DNA of 64,000 nt from Alphaproteobacteria bacterium (GCA_021208265.1 JAJOJU010000038.1:1-64000); one strand, 5' to 3'. Shown: positions 31,770 through 44,465, numbered from the stretch's first letter. Translations and numbers: made by a program. The notes: generated by a model not told the origin, from the letters alone.

Positions 31770-32078
31770 TCAAGATTTTTTGGCTTTCGCCGGCGGGGTG
31801 TATTTAAAGTTATCACTATAGTTACGCGGTTTGACGCGGCGCTGATGCGGCTGCACAAGGGTATAGCGCCAGCCTTCCTTTTCTGCAAAAGCCACAGCTT
31901 CCGCCTGCGAAGAAAATTTCAACCGAACCTGATTATTCGTATCACCTGATGAAACCCAGCCCATCAACGTATCCGGCGTGCGCGCTGTTTCCAGCTCATA
32001 TTCCAAAAGCCAGCACGAAGTCTTGCTCCGGCCTGATTGCATTGCTGTTTTGCTGGGTTGATATATGCGTACGTCCAT
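31770..32078 (-). CDS. NADH dehydrogenase ETC complex I subunit (NDUFS4-like)
   Basis: MDVRIYQPSKTAMQSGRSKTSCWLLEYELETARTPDTLMGWVSSGDTNNQVRLKFSSQAEAVAFAEKEGW; typical alphaproteobacterial/mitochondrial accessory subunit. Confidence 0.9.
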   Translation of the reverse strand: MDVRIYQPSKTAMQSGRSKTSCWLLEYELETARTPDTLMGWVSSGDTNNQVRLKFSSQAEAVAFAEKEGWRYTLVQPHQRRVKPRNYSDNFKYTPPAKAKKS

Positions 32079-32125
32079 GACGGTAATCCTATAAAAATTA
32101 TTAGAAACCAAAAACCTTTTTTATA

Positions 32126-32770
32126 TTACCAGCGATAAAGACGTCTGGCTAGAAGGCCCGTAATGCCACCCGCCAGGAGAAAGGGCAATAAATGTTCTAT
32201 CACAGCGTGCGTGATCTCATCATTCGCACAAATGATGTGCAATCCGATAAAAGCCATAGCCGCCACGGCAAGGCTATTCATTAGCGCCATTAGCAACGGC
32301 GCAGTTGTGCAGGCGCGGCGGATCATCAGAGCCATAACCAGTGCCGGAATAAAGCCAAGCATCAACCCGGTGGAAAAACAGTGCCGCCAGCGCAAAAGAT
32401 CAGGCATGTGAATAGTTTCTTCCATGGAACGGAAAGCCACCCACACAATAAAGGCAATCGTCCCCAATAACGGCGGAATGCTCATCCAGCGTGCGCCGCG
32501 CATATCGGGAACACAAAGCCAGGCCGAAGCTAAAACAGCACCCAGCCCTGTTAACAGGACAATAAGGTTATCGATAATGAAATAAGGGCTGTATAGAACA
32601 TCCTGAATGTCAGAACGCACACCCAAAAACCAGATGCAAAAAGCGGTGTACAAAACAGCCGCGCCCGTCCAGATAAGGGCCCGAACAAAAGGCGACAACA
32701 GGGGTTTAAGCGGCATGCATTCACCGCTCAAACGTTCGATAAGCTGTTCTGTATCAAGTTTACTATTCAT
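32126..32770 (-). CDS. NrsF/DUF1109-family anti-sigma membrane protein
   Basis: Six-TM-like 214-aa protein overlapping the downstream end of an ECF sigma gene; typical NrsF architecture. Confidence 0.75.
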   Translation of the reverse strand: MNSKLDTEQLIERLSGECMPLKPLLSPFVRALIWTGAAVLYTAFCIWFLGVRSDIQDVLYSPYFIIDNLIVLLTGLGAVLASAWLCVPDMRGARWMSIPPLLGTIAFIVWVAFRSMEETIHMPDLLRWRHCFSTGLMLGFIPALVMALMIRRACTTAPLLMALMNSLAVAAMAFIGLHIICANDEITHAVIEHLLPFLLAGGITGLLARRLYRW

Positions 32771-33321
32771 GACAACTCTATATCTTCCCGTAACTTTTTA
32801 AGTGTGCGGTGTAAAGATACCTTCACCGCTGACACACTCATATCCATCTCCTTTGCGGCCTCTTCAATGCTGTAACCTTCAACGCGCACAAGCATGAACA
32901 GGCGGCGCTGCTTTTCAGGAAGCTTGCCCAGCGCTGCCTCCATATCCTTTAATTCGCCGGCATGGGCCGGATTGGTTACATGCGTAGCTTGAAAATTATG
33001 ATCATCAAGATCAGTCTGCATATTCTGGCGTGTACTGTAATGCTTACGCAGATAATCCGCCCGCCGGAACTGGGTAATGGCCATCAACCATGGTTTAAAT
33101 GACTTGCCGGCGCTGTATGTATGAAGCGATTTATGTACGGAAAGCAATACATCCTGTGCGATATCTTCAGCCCATTCGGCATTTGATAGGCCGCCCATCA
33201 GGTAATTACGAACATACGGAAAAATTTCGGAGAGCAGCTTGTGATAGGCTTTTTTATCGCCGCCTTGCGCCTGAACAGCCAAAGATTCCCATGTTGGGGG
33301 GGAGGAAGATTCTGAGGTCAT
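32767..33321 (-). CDS. ECF-type RNA polymerase sigma factor
   Basis: WAEDIAQDVLLSVHKSLHTYSAGKSFKPWLMAITQFRRADYLRK...LPEKQRRLFMLVRVEGYSIEEAAKEMDMSVSAVKVSLHRTLKKLRE. Confidence 0.92.
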   Translation of the reverse strand: MTSESSSPPTWESLAVQAQGGDKKAYHKLLSEIFPYVRNYLMGGLSNAEWAEDIAQDVLLSVHKSLHTYSAGKSFKPWLMAITQFRRADYLRKHYSTRQNMQTDLDDHNFQATHVTNPAHAGELKDMEAALGKLPEKQRRLFMLVRVEGYSIEEAAKEMDMSVSAVKVSLHRTLKKLREDIELS

Positions 33322-33357
33322 GAAAAGACCTCAAGGTCCGTGTGAATGTGAGTGATA

Positions 33358-33434
33358 TGGTCGGAGCGGAGGGATTCGAACCCCCGGCCCTCTGCTCCCA
33401 AAGCAGATGCGCTACCAGGCTGCGCTACGCTCCG
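33358..33434 (-). tRNA. tRNA-Pro (anticodon TGG), CCA encoded
   Basis: Reverse complement CGGAGCGTAGCGCAGCCTGGTAGCGCATCTGCTTTGGGAGCAGAGGGCCGGGGGTTCGAATCCCTCCGCTCCGACCA. Confidence 0.95.
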
Positions 33435-33489
33435 ACTTTTTTTCACGGATCTTTTCATACACCAAGCCCGCCGGGGATACAAGCTTTAC

Positions 33490-33997
33490 TCATGCGCCGG
33501 CGATAAATGGGTGTTGTTGAAGAAGGAATGATAGACAACATCCCCCTCTTCAATCCCCAGCCGGTCCGCCATTCCACCATTAATTTCAAGCACAGCCTTG
33601 CTGCGCTTACCGGATGTAATCTGGGTCGATCCTGCGGTTTTGCCATGGAATGAATATGCTGAATGCGTCCATCTTCCTCGATAAACAGCATATCAAGCGG
33701 GATCAAAGTATCCTTCATCCAGAATGTGTGCATTTCCGCCATGCGGAATAAAAATAGCATGCCACTGCCCAAAGGCATTTCCTTTACAAACATCAAGCCT
33801 TTAGCTTGCTGGGTTTTGGTAATGGCCAGCTCAACATCAAAAGCATGCTTTTCACCTTTTTTGTTTACGATAACCAGCACCTTTTCAAGATCCCTTGGCA
33901 CATGCGGTTCAAACAGCTCCACAGCCAGCGCACAGAATGCCGGCAAAATCAGCGCCAGCAGCAGCACAGGCAATAAAACTTTCGTACGAATTTTCAT
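33490..33997 (-). CDS. DUF192 family secreted protein (frameshift near 33625)
   Basis: FDVELAITKTQQAKGLMFVKEMPLGSGMLFLFRMAEMHTFWMKDTLIPLDMLFIEEDGRIQHIHSMAKP; C-term INGGMADRLGIEEGDVVYHS in another frame. Confidence 0.85.
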
Positions 33998-34000
33998 GGA

Positions 34001-34495
34001 TTATTCTCCTTTATCCTGTTTTTGCAGGCGCTCCAGCTCTTCAATAGCTGAAAAACGGTCAATCAAACCTATAAATTTACCGGTTTTTTCTTCTACCACC
34101 ATCAACGGAGAGCCATGTTCGACCAGCATATGAATCCCTTCCCAAATCGGGGTTTCGGGGTGGATGCTGTGGAATTTGCGCTCCATCAAATCTTCAACCT
34201 TCAGCGGTTTTATCTTTTTCAGGCGTTTGGCGATACCGGGAGCCGCACCGATTGTCACGCTGCCCTGCCCCGCGCCGGGAATATTAAACGATACGGGAAT
34301 AAGGTTTTTAAGAACGATATGTTGACTGAGGAACCCCAGCAATACACCATCATCATCAACCACAGGAAAGCTTTCCCGCTGGTGTTTTTTGAACAGCTTC
34401 ATAGCCGCACCGATTTCCTGATCGGGCGTTAATGATGGTACATTCTGGACAGTAGCTGAAGAACAAGGCATAGCGGTTATCGATTCTGTTTCCAT
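34001..34495 (-). CDS. CBS-domain protein
   Basis: Paired CBS-like repeats: LTPDQEIGAAMKLFKKHQRESFPVVDDDGVLLGFLSQH ... VEDLMERKFHSIHPETPIWEGIHMLVEHGSPLMVVEEKTGKFIGLIDRFSAIEEL. Confidence 0.82.
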   Translation of the reverse strand: METESITAMPCSSATVQNVPSLTPDQEIGAAMKLFKKHQRESFPVVDDDGVLLGFLSQHIVLKNLIPVSFNIPGAGQGSVTIGAAPGIAKRLKKIKPLKVEDLMERKFHSIHPETPIWEGIHMLVEHGSPLMVVEEKTGKFIGLIDRFSAIEELERLQKQDKGE

Positions 34496-34531
34496 CCATT
34501 CTGGCGGAGATCCGGATCATTGCCAAGGGCC

Positions 34532-36298
34532 TTACCCTTTTAATCCCGCCTCAACCATGCGGGCATAAACCCCGTTCTGGATCAGCAGATCATCATGGCA
34601 GCCGCGCTCGACAATATTACCATCCTGCAGGACCAATATTTGATCCGCATGCTGCACGGTCGACAGGCGGTGGGCGATTACAATCGTGGTACGCCCTTTT
34701 TCCAGCTTTTTAAGAGCGTCCTGCACGGCTTTTTCGGATTCGTTATCAAGGGCTGAGGTGGCTTCATCCAGCAACAAAATCGGCGCATCGCGCAGGATAG
34801 CACGGGCAATCGCAATCCGCTGGCGCTGCCCGCCCGACAGTTTTACGCCGTCTTCGCCCAAAACCGTGTCATACCCCTCCGGCAGCGCACGGATGAAATC
34901 ATCGGCAAAAGCGCCTTGGCAGCGGCTTCAATCTCTTCAAACGAAGCCCCCGGCCTGCTGTAGGCAATGTTTTCCGCCACAGATTCATCAAAAATCGTAA
35001 TGTCTTGAGACACCAGCGCGATATGCCCCCGCAGCGATGCCAGCGTATAATGGCGTATATCAACGCCATCAATGCGGATACTGCCCGCCAGAGCATCATA
35101 AAAACGGGGGATCAGATTAATGATCGTGCTTTTACCGCCGCCGGAAGGCCCCACCAGGGCAGTGACGCTACCGGACTTTGCTGTAAAATTAATGTTTTTC
35201 AACGCCTTAATATCGGCTTCTTCATATTGAAACTCAACATTTTCAAAAGTGATTTCAGGTGTACGTGTGGATAACACTTGCGCGCCATCCACACTCGCGA
35301 TGGCGGGCACGATATCCATCATCTCAAATACGCGGCTGGCTGCCCCCAAACCCATTTGCAGACCGCTGGTCAGGCGGGAAAGCTTTTTCATCGGCTCATA
35401 CGCCATGATAAACGCCGCCAGAAATGCGCCCAGCTGGCCTGGCGTCATGGTCCCGGCCGCCGCTTGCGTGCCGCCGTATATAATGACCCCCATCAGGATC
35501 AGCCCGATCAGAACCTCATTCACCGGGGTGGTCATATTGGAAACCCGCACAGCTTTTACGTTGAGACTGCGGACCTTATCAATAGCCTTCCCGGCACGCT
35601 TTTCCTCATGCCCCTCCATGCCGTAAGCTTTCACCTGCCGGATGCCTTGGAATATCTGAGAGAGAAGCCCGGAAAGACCGCCCATTTCCGCCTGCATATC
35701 ACGGGAAAGCCCCCGAATTTTCTTCCCCACAACCCCAATAAAAGCAGCGGCAAAGGGAAGAACAACAAAGGCGGCAAGTGATAATTGACCAATCTTGATA
35801 GACCATAACAGCAACAAGAAAAACCAATGTTGTCAAGCTCTTACCAATACCTGTTAAAGTATCGGACAAAGCCATGCGCACCACATTCACATCATTCACC
35901 ACGCGGGACAATAACTGCCCGCTGGGGTGCGCGTGAAAAAAAGCCAGATCCAGCCCCATAAAATGGCTGAACAGGCGCTTTTGAATATCCCCCACAATGG
36001 TCTGCGACACTTTTACCATGATAATCGTATGTGCATATGTCGCCACCCCGCGCACGGCAAACGCGGCAAATACAGCCAGCGCTACGGGCATAATCATACC
36101 GCGTTCCTGCTGCCCCAGAACATCATCCAGAATGGGCTGCATAAGCTGGGCAATCAGCCCTGTCATGGCCCCCGCTATTGCCATAAAGATTCCTGCGCGA
36201 CCGATCGCCCCCCAATGCGGGCGCACATAACCACGCACCAGCCTTTTGATAAGGTCCAGAGTTGATGGTGTTTGCGGCGTTGCAGCGTGTTTTGTCAT
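34532..36298 (-). CDS. MsbA-like ABC transporter, permease plus ATPase (frameshifts near 34905 and 35810)
   Basis: Three collinear fragments: [98 protein letters not shown]. Confidence 0.92.
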
Positions 36299-36388
36299 AT
36301 CAGAAACTTCTAAAGCTATGCTAAAATGGTAGCAGGTGAACAGAACATAAGAAAGGGTTCGGACGCAAGGCTGCAATGAAAAACCCCT

Positions 36389-37357
36389 ATGAAAAAAAGC
36401 GAACCGCCGCAACAACCATCTTCCGGGATCGGTCTTGCACTTGGTGGCGGTTTAGCGAGAGGGTTTTCTCATATCGGCGTTTTGAAATCCTTTGCCCGGC
36501 ACGGTATTCGTCCCTCCCTTATTGCAGGAACATCCATAGGCGCTGTTATCGGCGGCTGTTATCTGGCGGGAAAGCTCAAGGAACTGGAAGACTGGGCCTT
36601 ATCCCTTACCCGTTACAAGGTTTTTTCCTATCTCGATTTTAAAATTCGCAGCGCTGGCCTCATCGGCGGCAACCGTCTGGTTGATGAAATGGAGCGGCAC
36701 TTAAAAGGTCTGATGATTGAAGACCTGCCGGCCCCCTTCATTACCATCGCCACAGACCTTAAAACCGGCCATGAGGTCTGGATCAGAAAAGGCAATCTGG
36801 TTGAAGCCATGCGGGCTTCTTTTGCGCTGCCCGGCATTTTCAGCCCGGTTGAACGCGATGGGCGGCTGTTAATTGATGGCGCGCTTGTGAACCCCGTCCC
36901 AGTTTCTGCCTGTCAGGCATTAGGCTCCCGTATGACCATAGCCGTTGACTTGAATGCGGACATCATCGGGAAAGCATCAGACCATGGCAAAAATTATCAA
37001 AAAATTATCGGTTTCGACATTTTTGACGATAATTCCGTTCCGCCGGAACAACAAAGCATATTCAGCAGCTTTTCCCTGGGACGCCGTTTATTCCGCCGCG
37101 AAAATGAAAATGAGCCGTCACTGTTCGGCGTTATGGTGTCATCACTCAATATTATACAGGATCGCCTGACACGATCCCGCCTTGCGGGTGAACCGCCGGA
37201 CGTGCATATCAAACCGCATATAGGTCATATCGGCCTTCTGGAATTTGAAAAAGCCAAGGAACTGATTATATCCGGCGAAGCCGCAGCGGAGCGCAACATG
37301 CATAAAATCAAAGCCGCTGTAGAAGTGTTTCTGGGGAATTCCCCAGTGGGGCATTAA
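36389..37357 (+). CDS. Patatin-like phospholipase (RssA-type)
   Basis: GLALGGGLARGFSHIGVLKSFARHGIRPSLIAGTSIGAVIGGCYLAG (GxSxG) ... LLIDGALVNPVPVSACQALG (DGA). Confidence 0.9.
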   Translation: MKKSEPPQQPSSGIGLALGGGLARGFSHIGVLKSFARHGIRPSLIAGTSIGAVIGGCYLAGKLKELEDWALSLTRYKVFSYLDFKIRSAGLIGGNRLVDEMERHLKGLMIEDLPAPFITIATDLKTGHEVWIRKGNLVEAMRASFALPGIFSPVERDGRLLIDGALVNPVPVSACQALGSRMTIAVDLNADIIGKASDHGKNYQKIIGFDIFDDNSVPPEQQSIFSSFSLGRRLFRRENENEPSLFGVMVSSLNIIQDRLTRSRLAGEPPDVHIKPHIGHIGLLEFEKAKELIISGEAAAERNMHKIKAAVEVFLGNSPVGH

Positions 37358-38288
37358 CGCCGCACCCCGGCACGTTTTTTGTGCTTACGGTCGGGCAGTG
37401 GATTTCCCCATTTAAAACGGTCCACCATGAAAACAGGATGTACGTTGTTATATTGCGCGCACAATATAGCCAGCGCCTTTTTAAGGTCAGTCAAATCCTT
37501 GATGCCCCGGAAGGCAGCGGAATGAAGACCGTTTTTCACAAGGCAGGTATCGATGTTTGCCCCGGCTCCGCCCAGAATATCATGCGACATACTGTCGCCC
37601 ACCATCACGGTTTCACCGGGGTAAATGCCCTTTTCCTGCAAAATTTTCAGGCAGTACTGAAAAATAGGCATATGCGGCTTGCCGATATAATGCACCACAC
37701 CGCCGAAATCCTGATAACGGCGGGCAATGGACCCCGCCCCCATGACATGGGTTTCACCGATAATCGCCTTACTGTCGGGATTGGCGCAGAGCGCTTTTAA
37801 GCGTTTGCGGGCTGCTTTGCGCAAGGCCGGCTCATAATCCTCGATGCTTTTTTCCGGCGCGTCCGATCCGCTGATGATCATAAAATCAGCCTCATCAGGT
37901 CGTCCACCACGCTGATATCAACACCTTCCAGAATTGATTTATCGCCACCGCGGCTAATCAAATAACAATTCTTGCCTAGCCCTTTGAAGATACCTTCATC
38001 CTGCGCTTGCAAGCCCTGCCATGTCATCTCGCCGGATGTCACGATATCGTTATACAGGGTGGAGGGGATACCAATCTGCTTCAGGCGCTCCTTATTGGAG
38101 TCTGCCGTTTTCCCGGAATTGGAAAGAATAATGATATATTTACCACGGGCTTTTAGTTCCTTCAGGCACTCAACAACCCCGTCATAAGGCTTTTCACCAT
38201 CGTGCAGAACGCCCCATTGGTCAATGATAAAGCCGCTGTAGCTATCGGATATATCGGATATGCCCTGGCATAGTTTCGTCGCTGTCAT
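37354..38288 (-). CDS. TIGR01459-type HAD hydrolase (frameshift near 37880)
   Basis: FIIDQWGVLHDGEKPYDGVVECLKELKARGKYIIILSNSGK ... MVGDSMSHDILGGAGANIDTCLVKNGLH in two collinear frames. Confidence 0.85.
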
Positions 38289-38348
38289 ACCAATAAGTGT
38301 ATCGTATTGGCAGCGCTAATCAATACGCGATTTTACCTGCGCAGGGAA

Positions 38349-41300
38349 TTATGCCGCCTTAGCGACATCCTTACCTAAACGCGGCTCTTTCCCGGCGACT
38401 GAACACAGGAACTGGTACAGCTTACCCACTTCGGAAGATGCGAAAGTCGAGCTGAGCAGTGCGCCATGGTCGTTTTCCGCGGCCTGATCGAATAATTCTT
38501 CGAACTGGCGGATATAACGCTGCACGTATGTACGGAATTCACCATCGCCGGTGAATTTCTCACGCGCTTTTTCCAGCGGCAACTGATCGCCCATTTGGGC
38601 AAGCTTGCGGGTAAACGCGCTAACATCACCCTTCTGGAAGGCTTTCCATGTTTTCTCGGAAATCTCACCATCAATCGCGCGGGTAAGATCGACAGACAGC
38701 GAGTGTAGGCTCTCCACGATAAACTTGGCAGCCGACAGGAATACCTCGCGCTGCTTGCGGATCTGCTTGCTGTTCAGTTCATTCACGAAGTTCGAAGCAT
38801 CCTGAGAGGCCTTGAACAGCGATTCCGAATGACGGCTCAGCGCTTGTGCCGCCTTGCCGGAGGCATCAACAGCTTCACCAGACACCATCATCAGACGCTC
38901 AGATTCCTCCGAGAGGCTCTGACGCGCTTTTTCCACGCGGTCAGAACATCATTCGCCGCCTTACCAACATCATCGGCGCGCGCCGTCAGATGTGATACCG
39001 CCATGCTGAGGCGCTCTGCCATGTCGGAGGCAGAATCCGCCACGCTGGCAGCCTGCGCCTTGAGTTCCTGACCATAAGCTTCGGATGTCTGGAGCGAACC
39101 CTTCATCTGCTGTGCCACTTCACGGGCACGGATGGCGAATGTATCGCCCGCCTTTTTCAGTTCAGTCAGGGATTCATTAGCCGCTGAAAGCAGGCTTTCC
39201 GCTTCGCTTTGCACGCGGGCGACCATAGCTTCCGTACCCAGAACGGTCTCGGCGGATTTATCAGCAAACAAATCAGCTTCAGCTCGTGCCTTGCGCCCGG
39301 CTTCATCAAACCCGCCGATGGCCTTATCAGCCGAAGCATTTACAATCTCGGACTGGCGGATAAATTCCGTCCCCACCGTTTGAATTTGTGATACCGCTTG
39401 CCCGACCGATGCCGCCAGCTCATGGAACTGATCCTCGATCATCTTACGGATGTTTTCGATTTTAAGAATAGACTGGTCGGTAATCAGGTGAATATCCGAT
39501 GACTGATCTTCCAGCGTGTGTGAAATTTCACGCATTTTCTGGCTGGCGGATTTGGAAGCCTCTTCAATATCATCCACACGTTCACGCAGCTCTTCACTTG
39601 ATGTTTTCAAGATATCCGCCGCATGGTCGGAACCCTGACGCAAGCTAGTCAGCCGCTCTTCAAACACCACGCCGATCTGCTGCAATTTTTGCAGATTACT
39701 GTCGGTTGACACCTCAAACCCGTCTTTCAAGGCTTCAAAACGTGTTTGCACCTGCTCGGCCTTGTCGAGAACGCGGGTGTAGATAGGCTCCACCTCGGCA
39801 GAGGTCTTCTCCAGAGCCTCGCGGATAGATGTCACGGAAGACAGCGCACGCTCGGAATGAACGCGGAGCAAGGTAATCTTGCCTTCCAGCCCGTTTTCCA
39901 GCCCGCCCAGATCATCAAGCGCCTTGCCTGTAAACGCGCTGATTTCTTCGCAGCGCCCGGCAATAATATCTTTCAGGCTATCAATGTCACCACCTGCCTT
40001 GGAAGATACCTGATGCAGCTGGATCGTCTGGCGCTCCAGCGCATTACGGACTTTCTCGATGCTTTGCAGGGATTCCTGAACCTCATTCGTCAGGCTGTCT
40101 TTCTGCGCAATCATCTGTTCATTGATGGTGCGCGATTGACTGGCAACCTGCCCGGACAGCGTAGCAATTTCCTGAGCCTGACCACGTAAAACGGTGCGGA
40201 TATTTTCAGCCGATACCACAGCTTTTTCCGTGGCTTCGTTCAGATCACCCACGCGGCGGGACAATGTGCTCTCAATTTGCTGATGGCGGCTATCGGCCTC
40301 GGCAATCGCGATGCTGATATCCTTGATCGGGTCTTCCAGCGCCTGACGCACTTCGTGGATCTTCTCGCCCAGTGTAAAGGCGGTCAGGGTCACTTTCTCG
40401 TTCTGCGCTTCAATCGCTTCGGACAGTTCTTCCACATGACGGCGCGTTGTGGATGAGGCTTCCTCAATTTTGGTGCGTGATGCTTCCAGCATGCTGACGA
40501 TACCTTGGATATGCTCCATATTCCCGGCAGCAGATTCATTTAATTGATTAATGTGATTCGCCGTTGATTGCGTCAGGTTTTCAGCTTGCAGACGCGCACT
40601 TTCGGTTGATTTATGGAGCGAGTCCACGGCCTTACGCACAGCGGTGCTGATGGAATCTGCGCCGGAAATGGCAACATCCAAAGCTTCGGACAGCTGATTG
40701 GCGGCGAGTGTTCCCGCCTCTTCAATGCGGTCGGCTTCACGGGCAATACCGCTGACGGAGCTTTTAAGCTGGGATGTCTTGTCTTCCAGACGTTCCTGCA
40801 GCTCATCCGCCTTATTGCTCACGTAATCAACCGTCTCGCGCATGGTTTCGGCAGCGGCATTCAAATTGTCTGACACTTTACCGGCACGGCTTTCAAGTGC
40901 TGCCGCCTCTTCCGCCAGATCTTCACGCTGGCGGGCCAGTGTGTCGCTGGAACGGCTGACGGCTTCCACAGTCTGTTTGGTGATATCATCCAGCTCTTCC
41001 ACCTGATTTTTGATCATCGAACCAAGGCGGGTTGTGTGTTCGGATACTTCCTGCACGGCGGCTTCAAGCGCCCCGGTCTGGGTTTCGAATTTACCGTTAA
41101 GTTCCTCCAGGCGCTCCGCTGCCTGATCGACAGACTCGCGCAGACGTGCGTGGCTGGATTGCAGATGTTCCTCAATAGAACGTGTCTTTTCTTCCGCCTT
41201 GTCAGCGGCTTCAATAATGCGGTCAGCCCCGGCACCCAGAGACTCTTCCATCTTGGTAGAACGGGAAAGAATTTTCTGTGTCGCCTGCTCCCAGCCTTCG

Positions 41301-42214
41301 ATACCGGCCTGTGTTTTTTGTTCAATAACAGCAGTACGGCGCTCAATATCGCCTGTCATTTCAATAAGCTTAACGGACTTTGTTTGGATGGATTCTGAAA
41401 GACGATCGATATGGAACTCAGCTTTCTTGGTTAAGCTGGAGAAATCACGAATTTCAGTACGCAAGCCCTGACGTGCCCGGTGCAGGGATTTAAGCGTTGC
41501 ACGGCTGGCGGAAGAAACTTCCACAGCCTGTTTGCACAAACGCTCAATATCGGAATTAATCACGCGTGCCTGCTCTTCCGTTGGGAACAACAGAGCCTGC
41601 AATTCACTGCGTAAGGATGCCGCATATAACTCCACATCCGTTTTGCGGTTGAGAGACGATACGATAAGCCAGAACAAAGCCGGCGGCGCAAAGATACCGG
41701 CAAACATGCCGCCCAGATCCTGCGGTGTCCAGCTCAGCTGCGTAATGTTGGCAATAACAAAGAACACACAGAAGGCGAACCAGAGTGACGTAATAGTGCC
41801 GCCGATCCAGTACACGGCCTTGTAACGACCATCATTTTCAATCAACTGACGCTCGGCATTAATGCCCGTCAGGAATGCCAAAGCTTCATCGTCGCTGTTG
41901 TCATTAATAATGACGGCAGGCTTTGATTTTGTTTCAGAAGAAGCATCCACAGCCGGGCCGCTTTTAATTTTGAGAGCGCCCAAAGCCGGTGCTGCAGACG
42001 GCGCCACAACAGGCCCCTTGGCGGCAGAAATTTTCTCGCGCAGATTATCGATTTTTTGTTCGGGAACAACCGGCTTTTCAGTTAACAAGCCGGATGAGTT
42101 TTCTTTTTTATCATTTTGATTTTCAACAGATTTTTCTCTATCAGAAAAATTGACAGATGCCTCGAATACCGGCGTCTTTTTCATGGCCCACAGCTCCCGA
42201 TCGGTTTTATTCAT
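38349..42214 (-). CDS. Giant (~1280 aa) membrane-anchored coiled-coil protein (one frameshift near 38930)
   Basis: Two predicted TM helices (YKAVYWIGGTITSLWFAFCVFFVIANI; GGMFAGIFAPPALFWLIVSSL) then ~850 aa of heptad-like helical repeats; C-terminal helical domain QIRKQREVFLSAAKFIVESLHSLSVDLTRAIDG in the adjacent ORF. Confidence 0.72.
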
Positions 42215-42309
42215 GAATGGAATAGAAACGGATCAAGCCATGAAAAAAGGAAGCTGGCAACCCCGAATATCATCTCTTTATCCACACCCCTGTGGATGAA
42301 AGAGAGAAT

Positions 42310-43795
42310 TTAACGGGCAATCAAAAGCTCAGCGCCATTCTTCGTCAATGTGGATATTTTTATGCCTTTTTTGATCTTGGCAATATAGGCTTTCATATCG
42401 GCTTTAATCTCCGGCGCCAGCAGGTAAAGCCCGATAATATTGGGAATACCCATGGACAGGATCATCGCATCCGTGAATGAGATAATATTGGACAGCTGGG
42501 CGGATGCACCCACCACCACAAATCCGCAGAATATCAGCTTGAAGGTAAGCTCAATCCAGTCGTGCTCGCCAAATAAATAGGTTGTTGCCTTAATCCCGTA
42601 ATACGCCCATGTGATCAGCGTGGAATAAGCAAACAGGAATACCGCCACCGCCAGAACGTAAGGGAACCACGAAATGCCGCTGGCAAACGCAGCGGATGTC
42701 AGCTCCACCCCGCCAAGCCCTCGTCGTGCGATGCACGCCCGTCACAGTAATGACCAGCGCCGTCATGGTGCATATGATTACCGTATCAATAAATGCCCCA
42801 ATCATCGCTGACCATAGCCTGCTGCGCGGGGGTGTCCGTCTTGGCTGTACAATGGACAATAGGCGCAGAGCCAAGCCCGGCCTCATTAGAAAACGCCGCA
42901 CGCTGCACACCCACCAATATGCCGCCTAACAAGCCGCCAAACCCGGCCTCCAACGAAAAAGCACTGTGGATAATCTCTGTAAAAGCCTGTGGAATAGCCG
43001 TGAAATGCATGGCCAGAACAACGGCTCCCGCCCCCATATACACAACAGCCATGCCAGGAACCAGCCACCCGGCCACATTACCGATGGATTTAATACCGCC
43101 AATGATAACAACCCCGACCAATGCTGCTAAAAACAAGCCAAAAAGCCAGCCATAGCCAACCAGAAAACTATCGGCGCCGCCGGTAACTTCCAGAGCTTGC
43201 TGATAGGCCTGATTAGCCTGAAACATGTTACCGCCGCCAATCGCGCCGCCGATACAGCATACGGCAAACAGCCCCGCCATGAATTTACCAATAAGGGGCA
43301 GATTATGTTTGTCAAACGCATCGCGGAGGTAATACATCGGCCCGCCGGAAATGGCTTGCGGATGTTCCGCTGAAGCATGACGACGGTATTTCACGCCCAG
43401 ATGCGTTTCGGCATATTTGGTCGACATACTGAACAGGCCCATAACAATCATCCAAACACAGCCCCCGGCCCGCCCGTGGTAACAGCAACAGCCACCCCGG
43501 CAATGTTCCCCAGCCCCACAGTCCCGGAAAGCGATGCCATAAGCGCCTGAAACGTGCTGACTTCACCGTCCTTGTGGTCGTAGGAGGTGTCGAACATCAT
43601 CTTCCAGGAATGAAAGAAATAGCGGAAATTTACAAAGCCCAGATACAACGTAAAAAACAAGGCCGCCGCGACCAGCCAAAGCAGTATCAGCTTGACTTCC
43701 AATCCGTCCATCAGCGGCACGGAATAAAAAACAGCGCCGGAAAGCGCATCCGCCACAGGCTTAAACGCTTCATCAATCAGTGTATCAATAGCCAT
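42310..43795 (-). CDS. Alanine/glycine:cation symporter (AGCS) family protein, broken by about 3 frameshifts
   Basis: [108 protein letters not shown] in successive frames. Confidence 0.88.
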
Positions 43796-43896
43796 GAAAC
43801 AATCCCTTCGTTATTCTTAGGAGAAGTGTAAGGGATTCATAAGCATGCCCAAGGATGAATCCATGAAGCACACGGGTTATTCAGAGTTTTTTCGTA

Positions 43897-44376
43897 TTAA
43901 TTAGCCATTTCACTGGCGCAGACCGGTTTCGATACAGGATGTGACGGGAAGATGGTTGCGGCCCAGCGGCGTACATCCGTTTCCGTCATCATGGACGCCT
44001 TTTGAATACGCGGTGCATAACGCTGACAGAACATGTCCGGGCGCATTTTAGCAGCGTCATTCGAAATTTTATTGGCAAACCCCGTACGCATATCATTCAA
44101 CTTATCAACGGGACGCGGGTCACCTGATTTTTTGAAGCTGGCGAGCAGAATTTTTTCGTAAGTTTCAAACAGGGTCAGGTGACGCGATGTAAATTCGCGG
44201 TATGCCTGGTACAGATTACGCCCTGGTCCGGCGCTCGCCATGTGCTGGCAGTTAAGGCCGATTACCATCAGCTCGCTATGAATACGGATTCCCTGCTCGG
44301 CCTCAGCCTCTTGAGCCATATAGCACGAAGATGCATAGGCAGGGGATGTAGCCAAAACAAAACTTAGAATCGTCAA
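43897..44376 (-). CDS. Hypothetical secreted protein
   Basis: Signal-peptide-like N-term MTILSFVLATSPAYASSCYM; 159 aa; no recognised domain. Confidence 0.5.
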   Translation of the reverse strand: MTILSFVLATSPAYASSCYMAQEAEAEQGIRIHSELMVIGLNCQHMASAGPGRNLYQAYREFTSRHLTLFETYEKILLASFKKSGDPRPVDKLNDMRTGFANKISNDAAKMRPDMFCQRYAPRIQKASMMTETDVRRWAATIFPSHPVSKPVCASEMAN

Positions 44377-44465
44377 AAAGCACGAGGCGCATGAATACTT
44401 GATTTCCCTTACTGAAATGTGATTTAAGCAGTCTTCACTGTTGCAAGCTTATAGACTGATTATAC

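Noticed and set aside
37354-38288. Two separate genes (N- and C-terminal HAD fragments) as a split operon
   Set aside because: The fragments overlap by 4 nt and together form one complete TIGR01459-type protein; a single indel near 37880 explains it better.
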